Source: Pseudomonas sp. DG56-2 (lineage in GTDB: Bacteria > Pseudomonadota > Gammaproteobacteria > Pseudomonadales > Pseudomonadaceae). From it: a DNA stretch of 64,000 nucleotides. The number at the start of each line of letters is the position of its first letter. Positions within the stretch are counted from its first letter, which is position 1. This document shows positions 26,260 to 34,646 of this stretch, piece after piece. The notes under the pieces are model-generated. The model had not been told where the DNA came from. It was given only the letters and a program-made list of their open reading frames with translations, and did not search any database. The stretch spans positions 2,558,501-2,622,500 of the forward strand of contig NZ_CP032311.1 in NCBI RefSeq assembly GCF_004803755.1, read 5' to 3'. Position numbers and translations under genes: made by a program.

Positions 26260-27678
26260 ATGAACACCCTTCGTGAGAATGCTGTCAGCGACCTGCACGA
26301 TGTGTCTGCTGTAAGACTGCTTGCCCTGTTCGCCAACAAAGCGTTGTCCCCCCTGGAATACCATGAGCATTTGATTGCCCATATCCAGCGCTGGGAGCCT
26401 TACCTGCATGCGTTGTACACCTTCGATGCGCAGCAGGTTCATGAGCAGGCAGCAGCCTCCACTCGGCGCTGGAGCCAAGGGCGTCCTCTGGGTATGCTCG
26501 ATGGTTTGCCGGTTACCATCAAGGAACTGATCAACACGAAGGGCGATTGCAATAACCTTGGTTGCGCGGCCATCGAACCGGTACCCGAACGTGTTGACGC
26601 ACCTCCGGCGGCACGCATGCGCGAGGCGGGCGCGATCATTCTCGGCAAGACCACCGTGCCTGACTTCGGCATGTTGTCGTCCGGGCTGTCGAGTCTGCAT
26701 GGGTTGACGCGCAACCCGTGGGACCTGAGCTGCAATCCCGGAGGTTCAAGTGCTGGCGCTGCGGCCGCTGCAGCCGCCGGTTACGGCCCGATGCACATCG
26801 GTACCGACATCGGTGGTTCAATACGACTGCCCGCCGCCTGGTGCGGGTTGGTGGGTTTCAAACCCACCTTGGGGCGCGTTCCTATCGACCCTTACTATAC
26901 TGGCCGCTGCGCCGGTCCGATGACCCGTACCCTGGACGACTGCGCATTGATGATGCGCTATCTGAGCCGCCCCGATGCACGAGACGCCACCAGCCTGCCG
27001 TTCCAGGCCTGCGACTGGTCGTTGGCGACGCAATCGGTGCAAGGCTTGAAAGTCGGCCTGATGCTTGATCCCGGTGTCGGTCTTGAACCCTGTGATCAAG
27101 TGCTAGGCGCAGTTCGTGAGGCCGCGCGGTTTTTTGAACGCCATGGCGCGCAGGTGCGAGAGGTGGCACCGGTGATGAACCGGGCGTTGCTGCAAGGGGT
27201 CGACAATTTCTGGCGGGCGCGGCAATGGAGCCAGTTGCAGTCACTGGTGCCGCAACGAATGGAGCGGATGTTGCCGTACATTCGCGAATGGGCCGAAAGC
27301 GCGCAGACCCTGAATGCGCAGCAGGCTGTCGAAGGTTTTAACCAGACCTTTGAAATTCGCCGTCGCGCCGCTGCATTGTTTGCCGAGTTCGACCTGCTGT
27401 TGTCGCCCACCAATCAGGTCAGCGCTTTCCCGGCTTATTGGGCATCGCCAACCAATGATCCGGCGCAGCCGTTCGAGCACATCGCCTTTACCCTGCCATG
27501 GAACATGGGCGAGCAACCGGCGCTGTCGATCAATTGCGGATTCACCGCCCTGGGTATGCCTATCGGCCTGCAACTGGTTGGACCACGCTTTGCTGATCAT
27601 TGGTTGCTGCAAATAGCCAAGACCTATGAAAACTGGCGGGGGCCGATCATCAATTGGCCAGCACCGCCAATGTCGTAA
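26260..27678 (+). CDS. Amidase-signature family hydrolase
   Basis: A 472-residue amidase-signature enzyme. The Ser-cisSer-Lys triad is visible: Lys in VTIKELINTKG near residue 85, and the serines in NPGGSSAGAAAAAAAGYGPMHIGTDIGGSIRLPAAWCG around residues 160-190. These enzymes hydrolyse amide bonds of small molecules. The ATG at 26260 has GGAG 5 bases upstream; an earlier frame start at 26224 overlaps the transporter stop. It is probably co-transcribed with the transporter and the OprD porin. It might release or mature an amide made by the divergent operon, or serve plain amide catabolism. No GatA-type partner genes are present. Confidence 0.9.
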   Translation: MNTLRENAVSDLHDVSAVRLLALFANKALSPLEYHEHLIAHIQRWEPYLHALYTFDAQQVHEQAAASTRRWSQGRPLGMLDGLPVTIKELINTKGDCNNLGCAAIEPVPERVDAPPAARMREAGAIILGKTTVPDFGMLSSGLSSLHGLTRNPWDLSCNPGGSSAGAAAAAAAGYGPMHIGTDIGGSIRLPAAWCGLVGFKPTLGRVPIDPYYTGRCAGPMTRTLDDCALMMRYLSRPDARDATSLPFQACDWSLATQSVQGLKVGLMLDPGVGLEPCDQVLGAVREAARFFERHGAQVREVAPVMNRALLQGVDNFWRARQWSQLQSLVPQRMERMLPYIREWAESAQTLNAQQAVEGFNQTFEIRRRAAALFAEFDLLLSPTNQVSAFPAYWASPTNDPAQPFEHIAFTLPWNMGEQPALSINCGFTALGMPIGLQLVGPRFADHWLLQIAKTYENWRGPIINWPAPPMS

Positions 27679-27722
27679 GCCGCAACGCAGGAAGCGATGC
27701 CCTCTCTACAGGTTTGTTTGAA

Positions 27723-29066
27723 ATGGATGTTCGTTTATTGCTGCTGGGACTGGCCAGCGGTTGGGCATGGCAAAGTAGCCTGGCACATGGCGTGGAGGCC
27801 GGTGGTTTGCTTGCCGACAGTCAACTGGATCTTGATCTGCGCCACTATTACGCCTATCAGCACACCCAGCGCTCGACTTACCTGGGGATTCAGAAACCCG
27901 GCCGGTTGCAGCCCACCCGGGTACGTGAAACCTGGGTGCAGAGCGCCATGCTGGGCTGGCGCTCGGGCTATACCGCGGGTGTCGTCGGCTTTGGATTGGA
28001 CGCCAGCGTGTTTGGCGCGGCGAATCTTGAGCGTGGGCACGGCAAGGTCGCCAACGGCGCTGATCGGGTGCTGGTTGATAGCGCCGGTGATGCGCTATCC
28101 ACCTGGAGTCGATTGGCTGTGGCCGATGTGAAGGTGCGCCTGCGTGATACAGAGCTCAAGGTGGGCCGGGTGATGACCGAAAACCCGATCCTGCGTTACA
28201 AGGACAACCGCGCCCTGCCTTCGAGCTTTCAAGGCGTGGCGCTGTACAGTCAGGAGGTGGAAGGTGTGTCACTGCAGGCGGGCAGCTTCCAGCGCGCAAT
28301 ACCGCGCACCGGTACGGGCAGTGAGCGCCTGACGACCACCTTCGGTAACCGCCAGTACTCGGGCGAGCGCATCAGTTATCTCGGCGGCCAACTGAAACTG
28401 GCCCAAGGTGCGCAGATGAGTTTGTACGCTTCGCGCTTCGAAGATATGTGGCAGCAGACCTACCTCGGAGTCGGCCTGCAGGTCGGTGATCGCGCAACCC
28501 TGGCGCTGAAAACCGCGTTCAATTACTACCACACCGAGGATCAGGGGGCGCAGCACCTGGGCTATATCGACAACGACGCTTACAGCCTGGCCCTTGGCGT
28601 GGCCCACCAGGCGCATAGCTTGACCCTGGCTTGGCAACAGATCTTCGGTGACGAGTACTTCGACTACGTCTGGGAGTCGACGGGCAACTACATGGCCAAT
28701 TCGCTGTACTCGGATTACAACGGACCGAACGAAAAGTCCTGGCAGGTGCGCTATGACCTGGACTTCGCACCACTCGGGGTACCGGGGCTGAGCATGAGCC
28801 TCTGGCATGCCAAGGGCTGGAGCATTGATGGCAGTCACTACCGCGGCGATCGCAAGGGCCGTAATACCGGCTATAACGTGCGCGGGTTGGATAACGCCAG
28901 CCATGCCGAGAATGGTTTGATGCTGGCGTATGTAGCGCAATCAGGGTGGCTTGAACGCTCGGTGTTTCGCACCATCGTCTATAACCACCGTGCCGAGGGG
29001 GGGCAGGTTGATGGCAGTTATGACGAGGTACGGTTGGTGATCAATGTACCGGTGAAAATATTCTGA
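27723..29066 (+). CDS. OprD-family outer-membrane porin
   Basis: A 447-residue OprD-type channel. After a signal peptide (residues 1-23) the mature protein starts with the family pattern GGLLADSQLDLDLRHYYAYQ and contains GVVGFGLDASVFGAANL, KVGRVMTENPILRYKDNRALPSSFQGV and the long SLTLAWQQIFGDEYFDYV region; it ends in the aromatic-rich strand VRLVINVPVKIF with a C-terminal Phe. OprD proteins are 18-strand monomers for basic amino acids, peptides or small acids. I use the ATG at 27723, which starts a proper signal sequence, rather than an earlier frame inside the amidase gene. It is the third gene of the plus-strand set. Confidence 0.93.
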   Translation: MDVRLLLLGLASGWAWQSSLAHGVEAGGLLADSQLDLDLRHYYAYQHTQRSTYLGIQKPGRLQPTRVRETWVQSAMLGWRSGYTAGVVGFGLDASVFGAANLERGHGKVANGADRVLVDSAGDALSTWSRLAVADVKVRLRDTELKVGRVMTENPILRYKDNRALPSSFQGVALYSQEVEGVSLQAGSFQRAIPRTGTGSERLTTTFGNRQYSGERISYLGGQLKLAQGAQMSLYASRFEDMWQQTYLGVGLQVGDRATLALKTAFNYYHTEDQGAQHLGYIDNDAYSLALGVAHQAHSLTLAWQQIFGDEYFDYVWESTGNYMANSLYSDYNGPNEKSWQVRYDLDFAPLGVPGLSMSLWHAKGWSIDGSHYRGDRKGRNTGYNVRGLDNASHAENGLMLAYVAQSGWLERSVFRTIVYNHRAEGGQVDGSYDEVRLVINVPVKIF

Positions 29067-29091
29067 GCGCGGGGCAAGCCCGCTTTCACAG
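29065..29091. repeat. Degenerate REP-like hairpin / terminator
   Basis: GCGGG (29069-29073) and CCCGC (29079-29083) form a short stem followed by TTTCACAG. The layout resembles the P. putida REP core (GCGGG-loop-CCCGCTCCTACA), with mismatches. It lies in the 39-base gap between the convergent porin and enoyl-CoA hydratase genes, so it probably also terminates transcription. Confidence 0.4.
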
Positions 29092-29105
29092 TTAATCCGG
29101 CAGGT

Positions 29106-29852
29106 TCAGTCCTTGACCAGCGCGCGCAGTGCAGCCTGGGCTTGCGGGGTGTGCAAACGCTCGATGAACAGCAGGCCTTCGCGGCGCACGCAAGCGTCCA
29201 GCTCTTGGCGGTGTGTGTCTTTGAGCAGGCGCTTGCTGATCCGCAATGCCTCTTGCGGCAGGCTTTGCAGGCGTTGGGCCAATTGCACAGCAGCGTTCAG
29301 GCACTGCTCGCCATCGTCATGCAGTTCGTTGGCCAACCCCCATTGCAGCGCCTGTTCACCATTGAGTAACTCGTTACACAACAACAACCGCGCAGCACGT
29401 GCATGGCCAAGCAGCCGTGGCAGCAACAGGCTGGAACCGAATTCCGGGCATAACCCCAGGGGAACGAATGGCATGCGCAATTTGGCTGTACGGCTGACCA
29501 GCACCTGGTCGCAATGCAGTAGCAGGGTAGTGCCGATACCAATGGCAGCGCCCGAAACCGCAGCAATCAACGGCTTTTCCAGCGCCATGACAATGCGCAT
29601 CAGGCGAAACACCGGGCTGTCCATGTCGCAGGGTGGATTGTCGAGAAAGTCCTTGAGGTCATTGCCGGCGCTGAAGCACTGGGCACCGCCGGTGATGATG
29701 ATGACGTCTACCCGTGCGTCCCCATCGGCCGCCAATAGCAGGTCGGCCAGTTGGGTATACATGGCACTGTTCATGGCATTGAGCTTGTCTGGCCGATTGA
29801 AGGTCAGGGTCAGCAAGCCGTTGTTCAGGTCGTGAATTATCAGGTTGATCAT
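29106..29852 (-). CDS. Enoyl-CoA hydratase/isomerase family protein
   Basis: A 248-residue crotonase-fold protein. TLTFNRPDKLNAMNSAMYTQL starts the domain. GGAQCFSAGNDLKDFLD gives the oxyanion hole and AAVSGAAIGIGTTLLLHCDQVLVS the second one, followed by FVPLGLCPEFGSSLLLPRLLG. Glu in the LCPEFGSS segment is at the position of the second catalytic acid. It hydrates or isomerises an acyl-CoA. It is the last gene of a minus-strand set with the cupin regulator and the Fe-S flavoenzyme, 30 bases after the regulator, so it may take part in the same catabolic pathway. The acyl-CoA is unknown. Confidence 0.9.
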   Translation of the reverse strand: MINLIIHDLNNGLLTLTFNRPDKLNAMNSAMYTQLADLLLAADGDARVDVIIITGGAQCFSAGNDLKDFLDNPPCDMDSPVFRLMRIVMALEKPLIAAVSGAAIGIGTTLLLHCDQVLVSRTAKLRMPFVPLGLCPEFGSSLLLPRLLGHARAARLLLCNELLNGEQALQWGLANELHDDGEQCLNAAVQLAQRLQSLPQEALRISKRLLKDTHRQELDACVRREGLLFIERLHTPQAQAALRALVKD

Positions 29853-29882
29853 GGCAAGCCTTTGTTGTTCTTGTCGTTGGAT

Positions 29883-30497
29883 TCAGAAAGTGGGTGGTGT
29901 GATCACCCAGATCACTACGGCATCGACTTCACCTGGGTTGCCGTAACGGTGCGGCTCCTGGCTGGAGTAGCTGAAACTGTCGCCTTCGTTGAGCTGGAAG
30001 TAACGTTCGCCCACCCAAAGCTCGAAGCTGCCGGACAACAGATAGCCGGCTTCTTCGCCATCGTGGCTGTAGCTTTGTTGGCTGTAGGTGCCAGGCGGGA
30101 AGCGTGAGTGGAGCATCTCCAGCTCGCGGTTGGGCGGCGGGGTCAGCAACTGATCAACGATGCCATCTTCATAATGCACACTCAGGCGGCTGTTCTTGCG
30201 CACGACATAGCCGTTGTCCTGCGGGTCGGTGCTGGTCTCGCTGGCAAAAAACCACTGAATGGTCACGCCCAGGCTGCGGGCGATGTTGAACAGCGCCGGA
30301 ATCGAAGGGTAGGACAAATTGCGTTCTAGCTGGCTGATGTAGCCAGCGGTCAGCTCGCTCTGCCGGGCCAACTCCGCCAGGGTCATGCCCCGGCGTTTAC
30401 GCAGGCCGCGAATGCGGGTGCCGAGAAACTGCGGGGCACCAGTGCCATCCTGCTGGGGGACGGCGCTGGCGTGCGGCATCTTGCTGCTGTTGCTCAT
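29883..30497 (-). CDS. XRE-cupin transcriptional regulator (PuuR-like)
   Basis: A 204-residue regulator. An XRE helix-turn-helix occupies residues 25-85 (LGTRIRGLRKRRGMTLAELARQSELTAGYISQLERNLSYPSIPALFNIARSLGV), and a C-terminal cupin_2 domain covers about 125-200 (SHDGEEAGYLLSGSFELWVGERYFQLNEGDSFSYSSQEPHRYGN). This layout is typical of repressors of amine, polyamine and amino-acid catabolism that bind a small ligand in the cupin. It lies between the flavoenzyme and enoyl-CoA hydratase genes, 47 bases after the first, with GGAG 7 bases before its ATG. It probably binds the inverted repeat at 32550-32576. Confidence 0.9.
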   Translation of the reverse strand: MSNSSKMPHASAVPQQDGTGAPQFLGTRIRGLRKRRGMTLAELARQSELTAGYISQLERNLSYPSIPALFNIARSLGVTIQWFFASETSTDPQDNGYVVRKNSRLSVHYEDGIVDQLLTPPPNRELEMLHSRFPPGTYSQQSYSHDGEEAGYLLSGSFELWVGERYFQLNEGDSFSYSSQEPHRYGNPGEVDAVVIWVITPPTF

Positions 30498-30544
30498 GGG
30501 GTGCTCCGAACCGCACGCTGCAAAGCCCCGGAGTATAAACAGGC

Positions 30545-32494
30545 TCAGAGCGTCCAGGCGACCTTCAATCCTTCGTAGATGGCCTCTTCGGCGGTGCGCG
30601 GGGCCAGGCAGTCACCGATGCGCTTCACTTCTACCAGGCCTGCAAGCTCATCGACCAAGGTATCGACCGGCTGATGGCCCTGGCACAGCACCAGGGTATC
30701 GATGTTCTCGACGATCATCGGCTCGCCGCTGGCGGTGTGTTGCAGGTACACGGTGTTGTCATCGCAACCGTAAAGACGGGCGTAAGGGGTAATGTCGATG
30801 CCAAGTTTATGTAGCTCTCCGGCCATCTGGTCGCGCACGTACAGCGGCAGGCTTTCGCCGCAGTGCGTGCCGTTGACGGCCAACTGTACCCGATGCCCGG
30901 CACGTACCAGGCGTTCGGCAATGCCAGGGCCGATCCAATCGCAGCGCCAGTCCACCACCAACACCGAGCGGCCAAGGCTGACTTCTTCACGCAGCACCTG
31001 CCAGGCGTCGACCACCTGCAGCTCCCCACCGCGTTCGAAGGCTGGCCAGTAGGGTTCGGCACCGGTAGCTACGATTACCACATCCGGTTTTTCACGTTCG
31101 ACCAGGGCACGATCCACGCGAGCGTTGCGTACCACTTCGACGCCGGCCAGTTGCATCTCCCGTTGCAGATTGGTGCTGGCGCCGCCGAATTCGGCGCGTC
31201 GCGGCAGCAATTGCGCCAATTGCACCTGGCCGCCCAATTGCGCACGGGCTTCGTACAGGGTGACTGCATGCCCGCGCGCGGCGGCCACCGCGGCGGCCTT
31301 CATACCCGCCGGGCCGCCCCCGGCAACCATTACGCGTTTGCGCACCGGCGCTGCTTGCAGCTCGCCGAATTGCTGTTCCCGCCCGGTTTCCGGGTGCTGA
31401 ATGCAGGAGATCGGCAGGCCGCGGTGAAAGTGGCCGATACACGCCTGGTTGCAGGCAATGCAGGCGCGAACATCCTCGGCATGACCACTGTCGGTCTTGT
31501 TCGGCATCTGCGGATCGCAGATGAGTGCACGGGTCATGCCGCAGACATCGGCCTGGCCACGGGCAAGAATCAGTTCAGCCTCCTGGGGCTGGTTGATACG
31601 CCCGGTGACGAACAGCGGAATTGCCAGGCTGGCCTTGAAGGTGCCGGCTTCACGGGCCAGGTACGCAGCTTCGATGGCCATCGGCGGGACGATATGCACG
31701 GCGCCGCCGAGCGAGGCCGAGGTGCCCGCGACGATATGCACATAGTCCAACGCTGCTTGCAGCGCCTGCACCGCGGACAAGGATTCGTCTTCACTAAGGC
31801 CTTCGGCATCGCGCTCGTCGGCGCTGATACGCAGGCCGATGATAAAGTCAGGCGCGGTCGCGGCGCGCACTGCAGCAATCACTTCACGGACAAAGCGCAA
31901 GCGCTGCTCAAGCCCGCCGTTGTAGCCATCGGTGCGCCGGTTGACCCGCGGGTTGATGAACTGCGCGGGCAGATAGCCGTGGCTGGCGACCACTTCTACG
32001 CCATCGAGCCCGGCCTGGTGCAGGCGGCGGGCGGCATCGGCGTAGCCTTGGACGATTTCGTCGATCATCGCCTGGTCCAGGGCGCGCGGCATGACCCGGA
32101 AGCGTTCATTGGGCACCGCCGAGGCTGAGTACGCCACCGCCAGCAGGCCATCGCTGGATTCCATGATTTCCCGCCCGGGGTGAAAAATCTGCGATAGCAC
32201 CACGGTGCCATGGGCATGGCAGGTGTCGGCCAGGCGCCGGTAACCCTCGATGCAGGCGTCGTCGGTGGCCATCAGCACGTGGGAGGTGTAGCGCGCACTG
32301 TCGTGCACCCCGGCCACTTGCAGCACGATAAGGCCGACACCGCCTTCAGCGCGGGCCTTGTGGTAGGCAATCAGACGTTCATTGACCAGGTTGTCGGTGG
32401 GGATCGAGGTGTCGTGCCCGCTGGACATGATGCGGTTCTTCAGGCGTTTGCCACGGATGTGCAGCGGTTCGAACAGGTGCTTGAAGGTCGACAT
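30545..32494 (-). CDS. Old-yellow-enzyme type NADH:flavin oxidoreductase with Fe-S cluster
   Basis: A 649-residue multidomain flavoenzyme. Residues 1-365 form an OYE-like FMN barrel (NRIMSSGHDTSIPTDN, SQIFHPGRE, ASHGYLPAQFINPRVNRRTDGYNGGLEQRLRFVREV). Then comes a 4Fe-4S motif, CIACNQACIGHFHRGLPISC, and a C-terminal FAD/NAD Rossmann region beginning VMVAGGGPAGMKAAAVAAARGHAVTLYEA. This is the architecture of 2,4-dienoyl-CoA reductase, trimethylamine dehydrogenase and DgcA-like demethylases. With an amine-type regulator and a PotD-like binding protein nearby, oxidation of an N-methylated amine is plausible but unproven. The start at 32494 (MSTFKHLFEPLHI) matches the family; the longer frame crosses the promoter. 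Confidence 0.9.
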   Translation of the reverse strand: MSTFKHLFEPLHIRGKRLKNRIMSSGHDTSIPTDNLVNERLIAYHKARAEGGVGLIVLQVAGVHDSARYTSHVLMATDDACIEGYRRLADTCHAHGTVVLSQIFHPGREIMESSDGLLAVAYSASAVPNERFRVMPRALDQAMIDEIVQGYADAARRLHQAGLDGVEVVASHGYLPAQFINPRVNRRTDGYNGGLEQRLRFVREVIAAVRAATAPDFIIGLRISADERDAEGLSEDESLSAVQALQAALDYVHIVAGTSASLGGAVHIVPPMAIEAAYLAREAGTFKASLAIPLFVTGRINQPQEAELILARGQADVCGMTRALICDPQMPNKTDSGHAEDVRACIACNQACIGHFHRGLPISCIQHPETGREQQFGELQAAPVRKRVMVAGGGPAGMKAAAVAAARGHAVTLYEARAQLGGQVQLAQLLPRRAEFGGASTNLQREMQLAGVEVVRNARVDRALVEREKPDVVIVATGAEPYWPAFERGGELQVVDAWQVLREEVSLGRSVLVVDWRCDWIGPGIAERLVRAGHRVQLAVNGTHCGESLPLYVRDQMAGELHKLGIDITPYARLYGCDDNTVYLQHTASGEPMIVENIDTLVLCQGHQPVDTLVDELAGLVEVKRIGDCLAPRTAEEAIYEGLKVAWTL

Positions 32495-32549
32495 GGGGTA
32501 CAGGCTCCAGCGGTTTGTAGTTTTTATTTTTCTATAAAAGTGTACCGTA

Positions 32550-32576
32550 AGTAAAAAATCAACTTGTTTTTTTACT
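32550..32576. promoter_or_regulatory. Inverted repeat operator AGTAAAAAA-N9-TTTTTTACT
   Basis: AGTAAAAAA (32550-32558) and TTTTTTACT (32568-32576) are perfect inverted arms 9 bases apart, in the divergent gap between the flavoenzyme and the binding-protein genes. A direct repeat ACTAG follows (around 32575 and 32585). The site is well placed for the XRE-cupin repressor to control both directions. Confidence 0.5.
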
Positions 32577-32679
32577 AGCCATTGACTAGTTTTCGATTCA
32601 CCCCGAGTCCTGGGGCGTACCTCACCAACAACAAGAAAAAGGACCGCCTCCCACGCGGTACCAGCATGAGGAATCACCG

Positions 32680-33717
32680 ATGACATCGAATCTGCTCAAA
32701 CTCTCACCCTGGCTGCTTGCCCTTGGTCTTGGCAACGTCCAGGCGGCGCCGGACATGGTCGTGGTCGCTTACGGCGGTGCCGGCCAGAAAGCTCAGGATG
32801 CGGCGATCTTCCAGCCATTCAGTGCCCAGGACGGCAGTAAACTGATTCAGAGTGAGTACAACGGTGAAATGGCCCGGATCAAAGTGATGGTCGATACTGG
32901 CAACGTCGACTGGGACCTGGTGCAGATCGAGGGTCCGGACCTGATGCGCGGCTGCGAGGAAGGCATGTACGAACATCTCGACTGGGCAAAGATGGGGCAT
33001 GCCGAACAACTGATTCCCGATGCCGCGCAGGAGTGTGGCTCGGCGGTGCTGGTGTGGAGCGTGGCGATTGCCTACGACCGCAATAAGCTGGCTCAGGCGC
33101 CCACCTCATGGGCCGACTTCTGGGATGTCCAGAAAACCCCCGGCAAGCGCGGTCTGCGCAAGCGTGCGGTGTACAACCTGGAATTTGCCCTGATGGCCGA
33201 CGGGGTCAAGGTCGAGGATGTCTACAAAGTGCTGGCGACCAAGCAAGGTGTCGATCGGGCCTTTGCCAAACTCACTGAGCTCAAGCCCTATATCCAGTGG
33301 TGGGAAGCCGGTGCGCAGCCGGCGCAGTGGCTCAGCGCCGGTGACGTGGTAATGACCTCGACCTACAGCGGTCGGGTTGCGGTCGCGGCGCAGCAGGGCA
33401 GCCCTATGGCGCTGGTCTGGCCAGGTAGCCTGTATGGCATGGACTACTGGGCGATCATCAAGGGGTCCAAGCATGTCGATCAAGCCAAGCGCTTGATTGC
33501 CTTCGCCAACCAGCCTGATACCCAGGTGCGTTATGTGAATGAAATTCCCTATGGGCCGACCAATACGGTAGCAGCCGCGAAGCTGGATTCGACCCTGGCC
33601 AATTGGGTACCTACCTCCAAGCAAAACCTTGAGGGGGCCTTGGCGATGAACGTCGAGTTCTGGGTCGACCACGGTGACGAACTGGAAGAACGCTTCAACG
33701 CCTGGGCCAGCAAGTAA
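32680..33717 (+). CDS. PotD-like periplasmic binding protein of an ABC transporter (orphan)
   Basis: A 345-residue class with signal peptide (residues 1-22, cleavage near NVQA-APD). The mature part has the spermidine/putrescine-binding protein pattern: VVVAYGGAGQKAQDAAIFQPF, WDLVQIEGPDLMRGCEEGMYEHLDW, LVWSVAIAYDRNKLAQAPTSWADFWDVQKTPGKRGLR, WLSAGDVVMTSTYSGRV and WPGSLYGMDYWAIIKGSKH. Such proteins deliver polyamines or similar cations to an inner-membrane ABC permease. No permease or ATPase gene is near it in this window, so it either partners with a distant system or is encoded apart. GAGGA precedes the ATG. It diverges from the Fe-S flavoenzyme. Confidence 0.88.
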   Translation: MTSNLLKLSPWLLALGLGNVQAAPDMVVVAYGGAGQKAQDAAIFQPFSAQDGSKLIQSEYNGEMARIKVMVDTGNVDWDLVQIEGPDLMRGCEEGMYEHLDWAKMGHAEQLIPDAAQECGSAVLVWSVAIAYDRNKLAQAPTSWADFWDVQKTPGKRGLRKRAVYNLEFALMADGVKVEDVYKVLATKQGVDRAFAKLTELKPYIQWWEAGAQPAQWLSAGDVVMTSTYSGRVAVAAQQGSPMALVWPGSLYGMDYWAIIKGSKHVDQAKRLIAFANQPDTQVRYVNEIPYGPTNTVAAAKLDSTLANWVPTSKQNLEGALAMNVEFWVDHGDELEERFNAWASK

Positions 33718-33789
33718 ATGCCGATGGCTGGACACCAGCCGGTGTCCAGCCCTATTGTCTGGCCAGCCCTTTGCCTGAGAACAACAACA

Positions 33790-34551
33790 ATGAATCCGAC
33801 TGAAACTGAATTGCGCTTGCGCGAAGAACTGGCGGCCTGTTACCGGCTGATCGCGCACTTTCGCATGACCGATTTGATCTTCACCCATATCTCGGTGCGT
33901 ATTCCCGGCCCCGAGCATCACTTCCTGATCAACCCCTATGGCTTGATGTTCGATGAAATCAGTGCCTCCAACCTGGTCAAGATCGACCTGCAAGGCAATG
34001 CCGTAGAGCCCTCGGCTTATCCGGTAAATCCGGCAGGCTTCGTCATCCACAGCGCCATTCATGGTGCCCGGGAAGATGCCCAGTGCGTGTTGCATACGCA
34101 CACCAAGGCCGGTTGCGCGGTAGCGGCGCTCCAATGCGGGCTGTTGCCGGTCAACCAGATTTCCATGGAGTTCTACGGCAGGGTCGCGTATCACGACTAT
34201 GAGGGCGTAGCCTTGGACATGGACGAGCAGCAGCGTCTGGTACACGACCTTGGCGACAAATCGGTACTGATGCTGCGCAACCACGGCCTACTGACCGTGG
34301 GGGAGAGCGTCAGCCAGGCGTTCCTGCGTATGTACTATCTGGAAAAAGCCTGCGAGATCCAGCTCGCGGCGCAAGCTGCGGGAGAGATCGTGTTGCCGTC
34401 GGACGCGGTCTGCGCCCATACCGAGCGCCAGTTCAACGAGCCAGCCCGGGTGCTGAAGCAAGGGGAGTTGAGCGATCCGGATGGCATGCAACTGGCGTGG
34501 GCGGCGTTGCTCAGGCTGCTCGATAGAGTGGCACCGGGCTATCGCGACTGA
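33790..34551 (+). CDS. Class II aldolase/adducin-family protein
   Basis: A 253-residue class II aldolase-fold protein. The metal-binding histidines appear in VLHTHTKAGCAV (residues about 100-110) and LRNHGLLTVGESVSQAFLRMYYLEKACEIQL (about 160-190), with FTHISVRIPGPEHHFLINPYGLMFDEI near the start. Enzymes of this fold act as L-fuculose-phosphate-type aldolases, decarboxylases or epimerases; the branch annotated next to catabolic genes is poorly defined. The ATG at 33790 starts the conserved region; the longer frame from 33718 begins at the preceding stop and is unlikely. It lies 72 bases after the binding-protein gene in the same direction. No ribosome site is obvious. Confidence 0.85.
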   Translation: MNPTETELRLREELAACYRLIAHFRMTDLIFTHISVRIPGPEHHFLINPYGLMFDEISASNLVKIDLQGNAVEPSAYPVNPAGFVIHSAIHGAREDAQCVLHTHTKAGCAVAALQCGLLPVNQISMEFYGRVAYHDYEGVALDMDEQQRLVHDLGDKSVLMLRNHGLLTVGESVSQAFLRMYYLEKACEIQLAAQAAGEIVLPSDAVCAHTERQFNEPARVLKQGELSDPDGMQLAWAALLRLLDRVAPGYRD

Positions 34552-34559
34552 GTGAGAGT

Positions 34560-34579
34560 TGTTGTACAGTTGTTCAACA
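34560..34579. promoter_or_regulatory. 20-bp palindromic operator upstream of the TetR gene
   Basis: TGTTGTACAGTTGTTCAACA (34560-34579) is an imperfect palindrome: 16 of 20 bases pair (TGTTG-T-ACA-GT-TGT-T-CAACA). It begins 9 bases after the aldolase stop and ends 67 bases before the TetR start. Size and symmetry suit a TetR/BetI dimer, so autoregulation is likely. Confidence 0.6.
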
Positions 34580-34646
34580 GTGTCGAGGGGCTTGCGCCGG
34601 AGCGGGCCTGCCTCACGATCACCCCCATTCCCCACGAGACCTGCCG

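Noticed and set aside
30863..32128. 421-codon open frame on the plus strand
   Set aside because: It is antisense to the Fe-S flavoenzyme gene and lacks any domain pattern; long antisense frames are expected in GC-rich DNA.
33106..34284. 392-codon open frame on the minus strand
   Set aside because: It spans two real plus-strand genes (binding protein and aldolase) and has no recognisable protein pattern.
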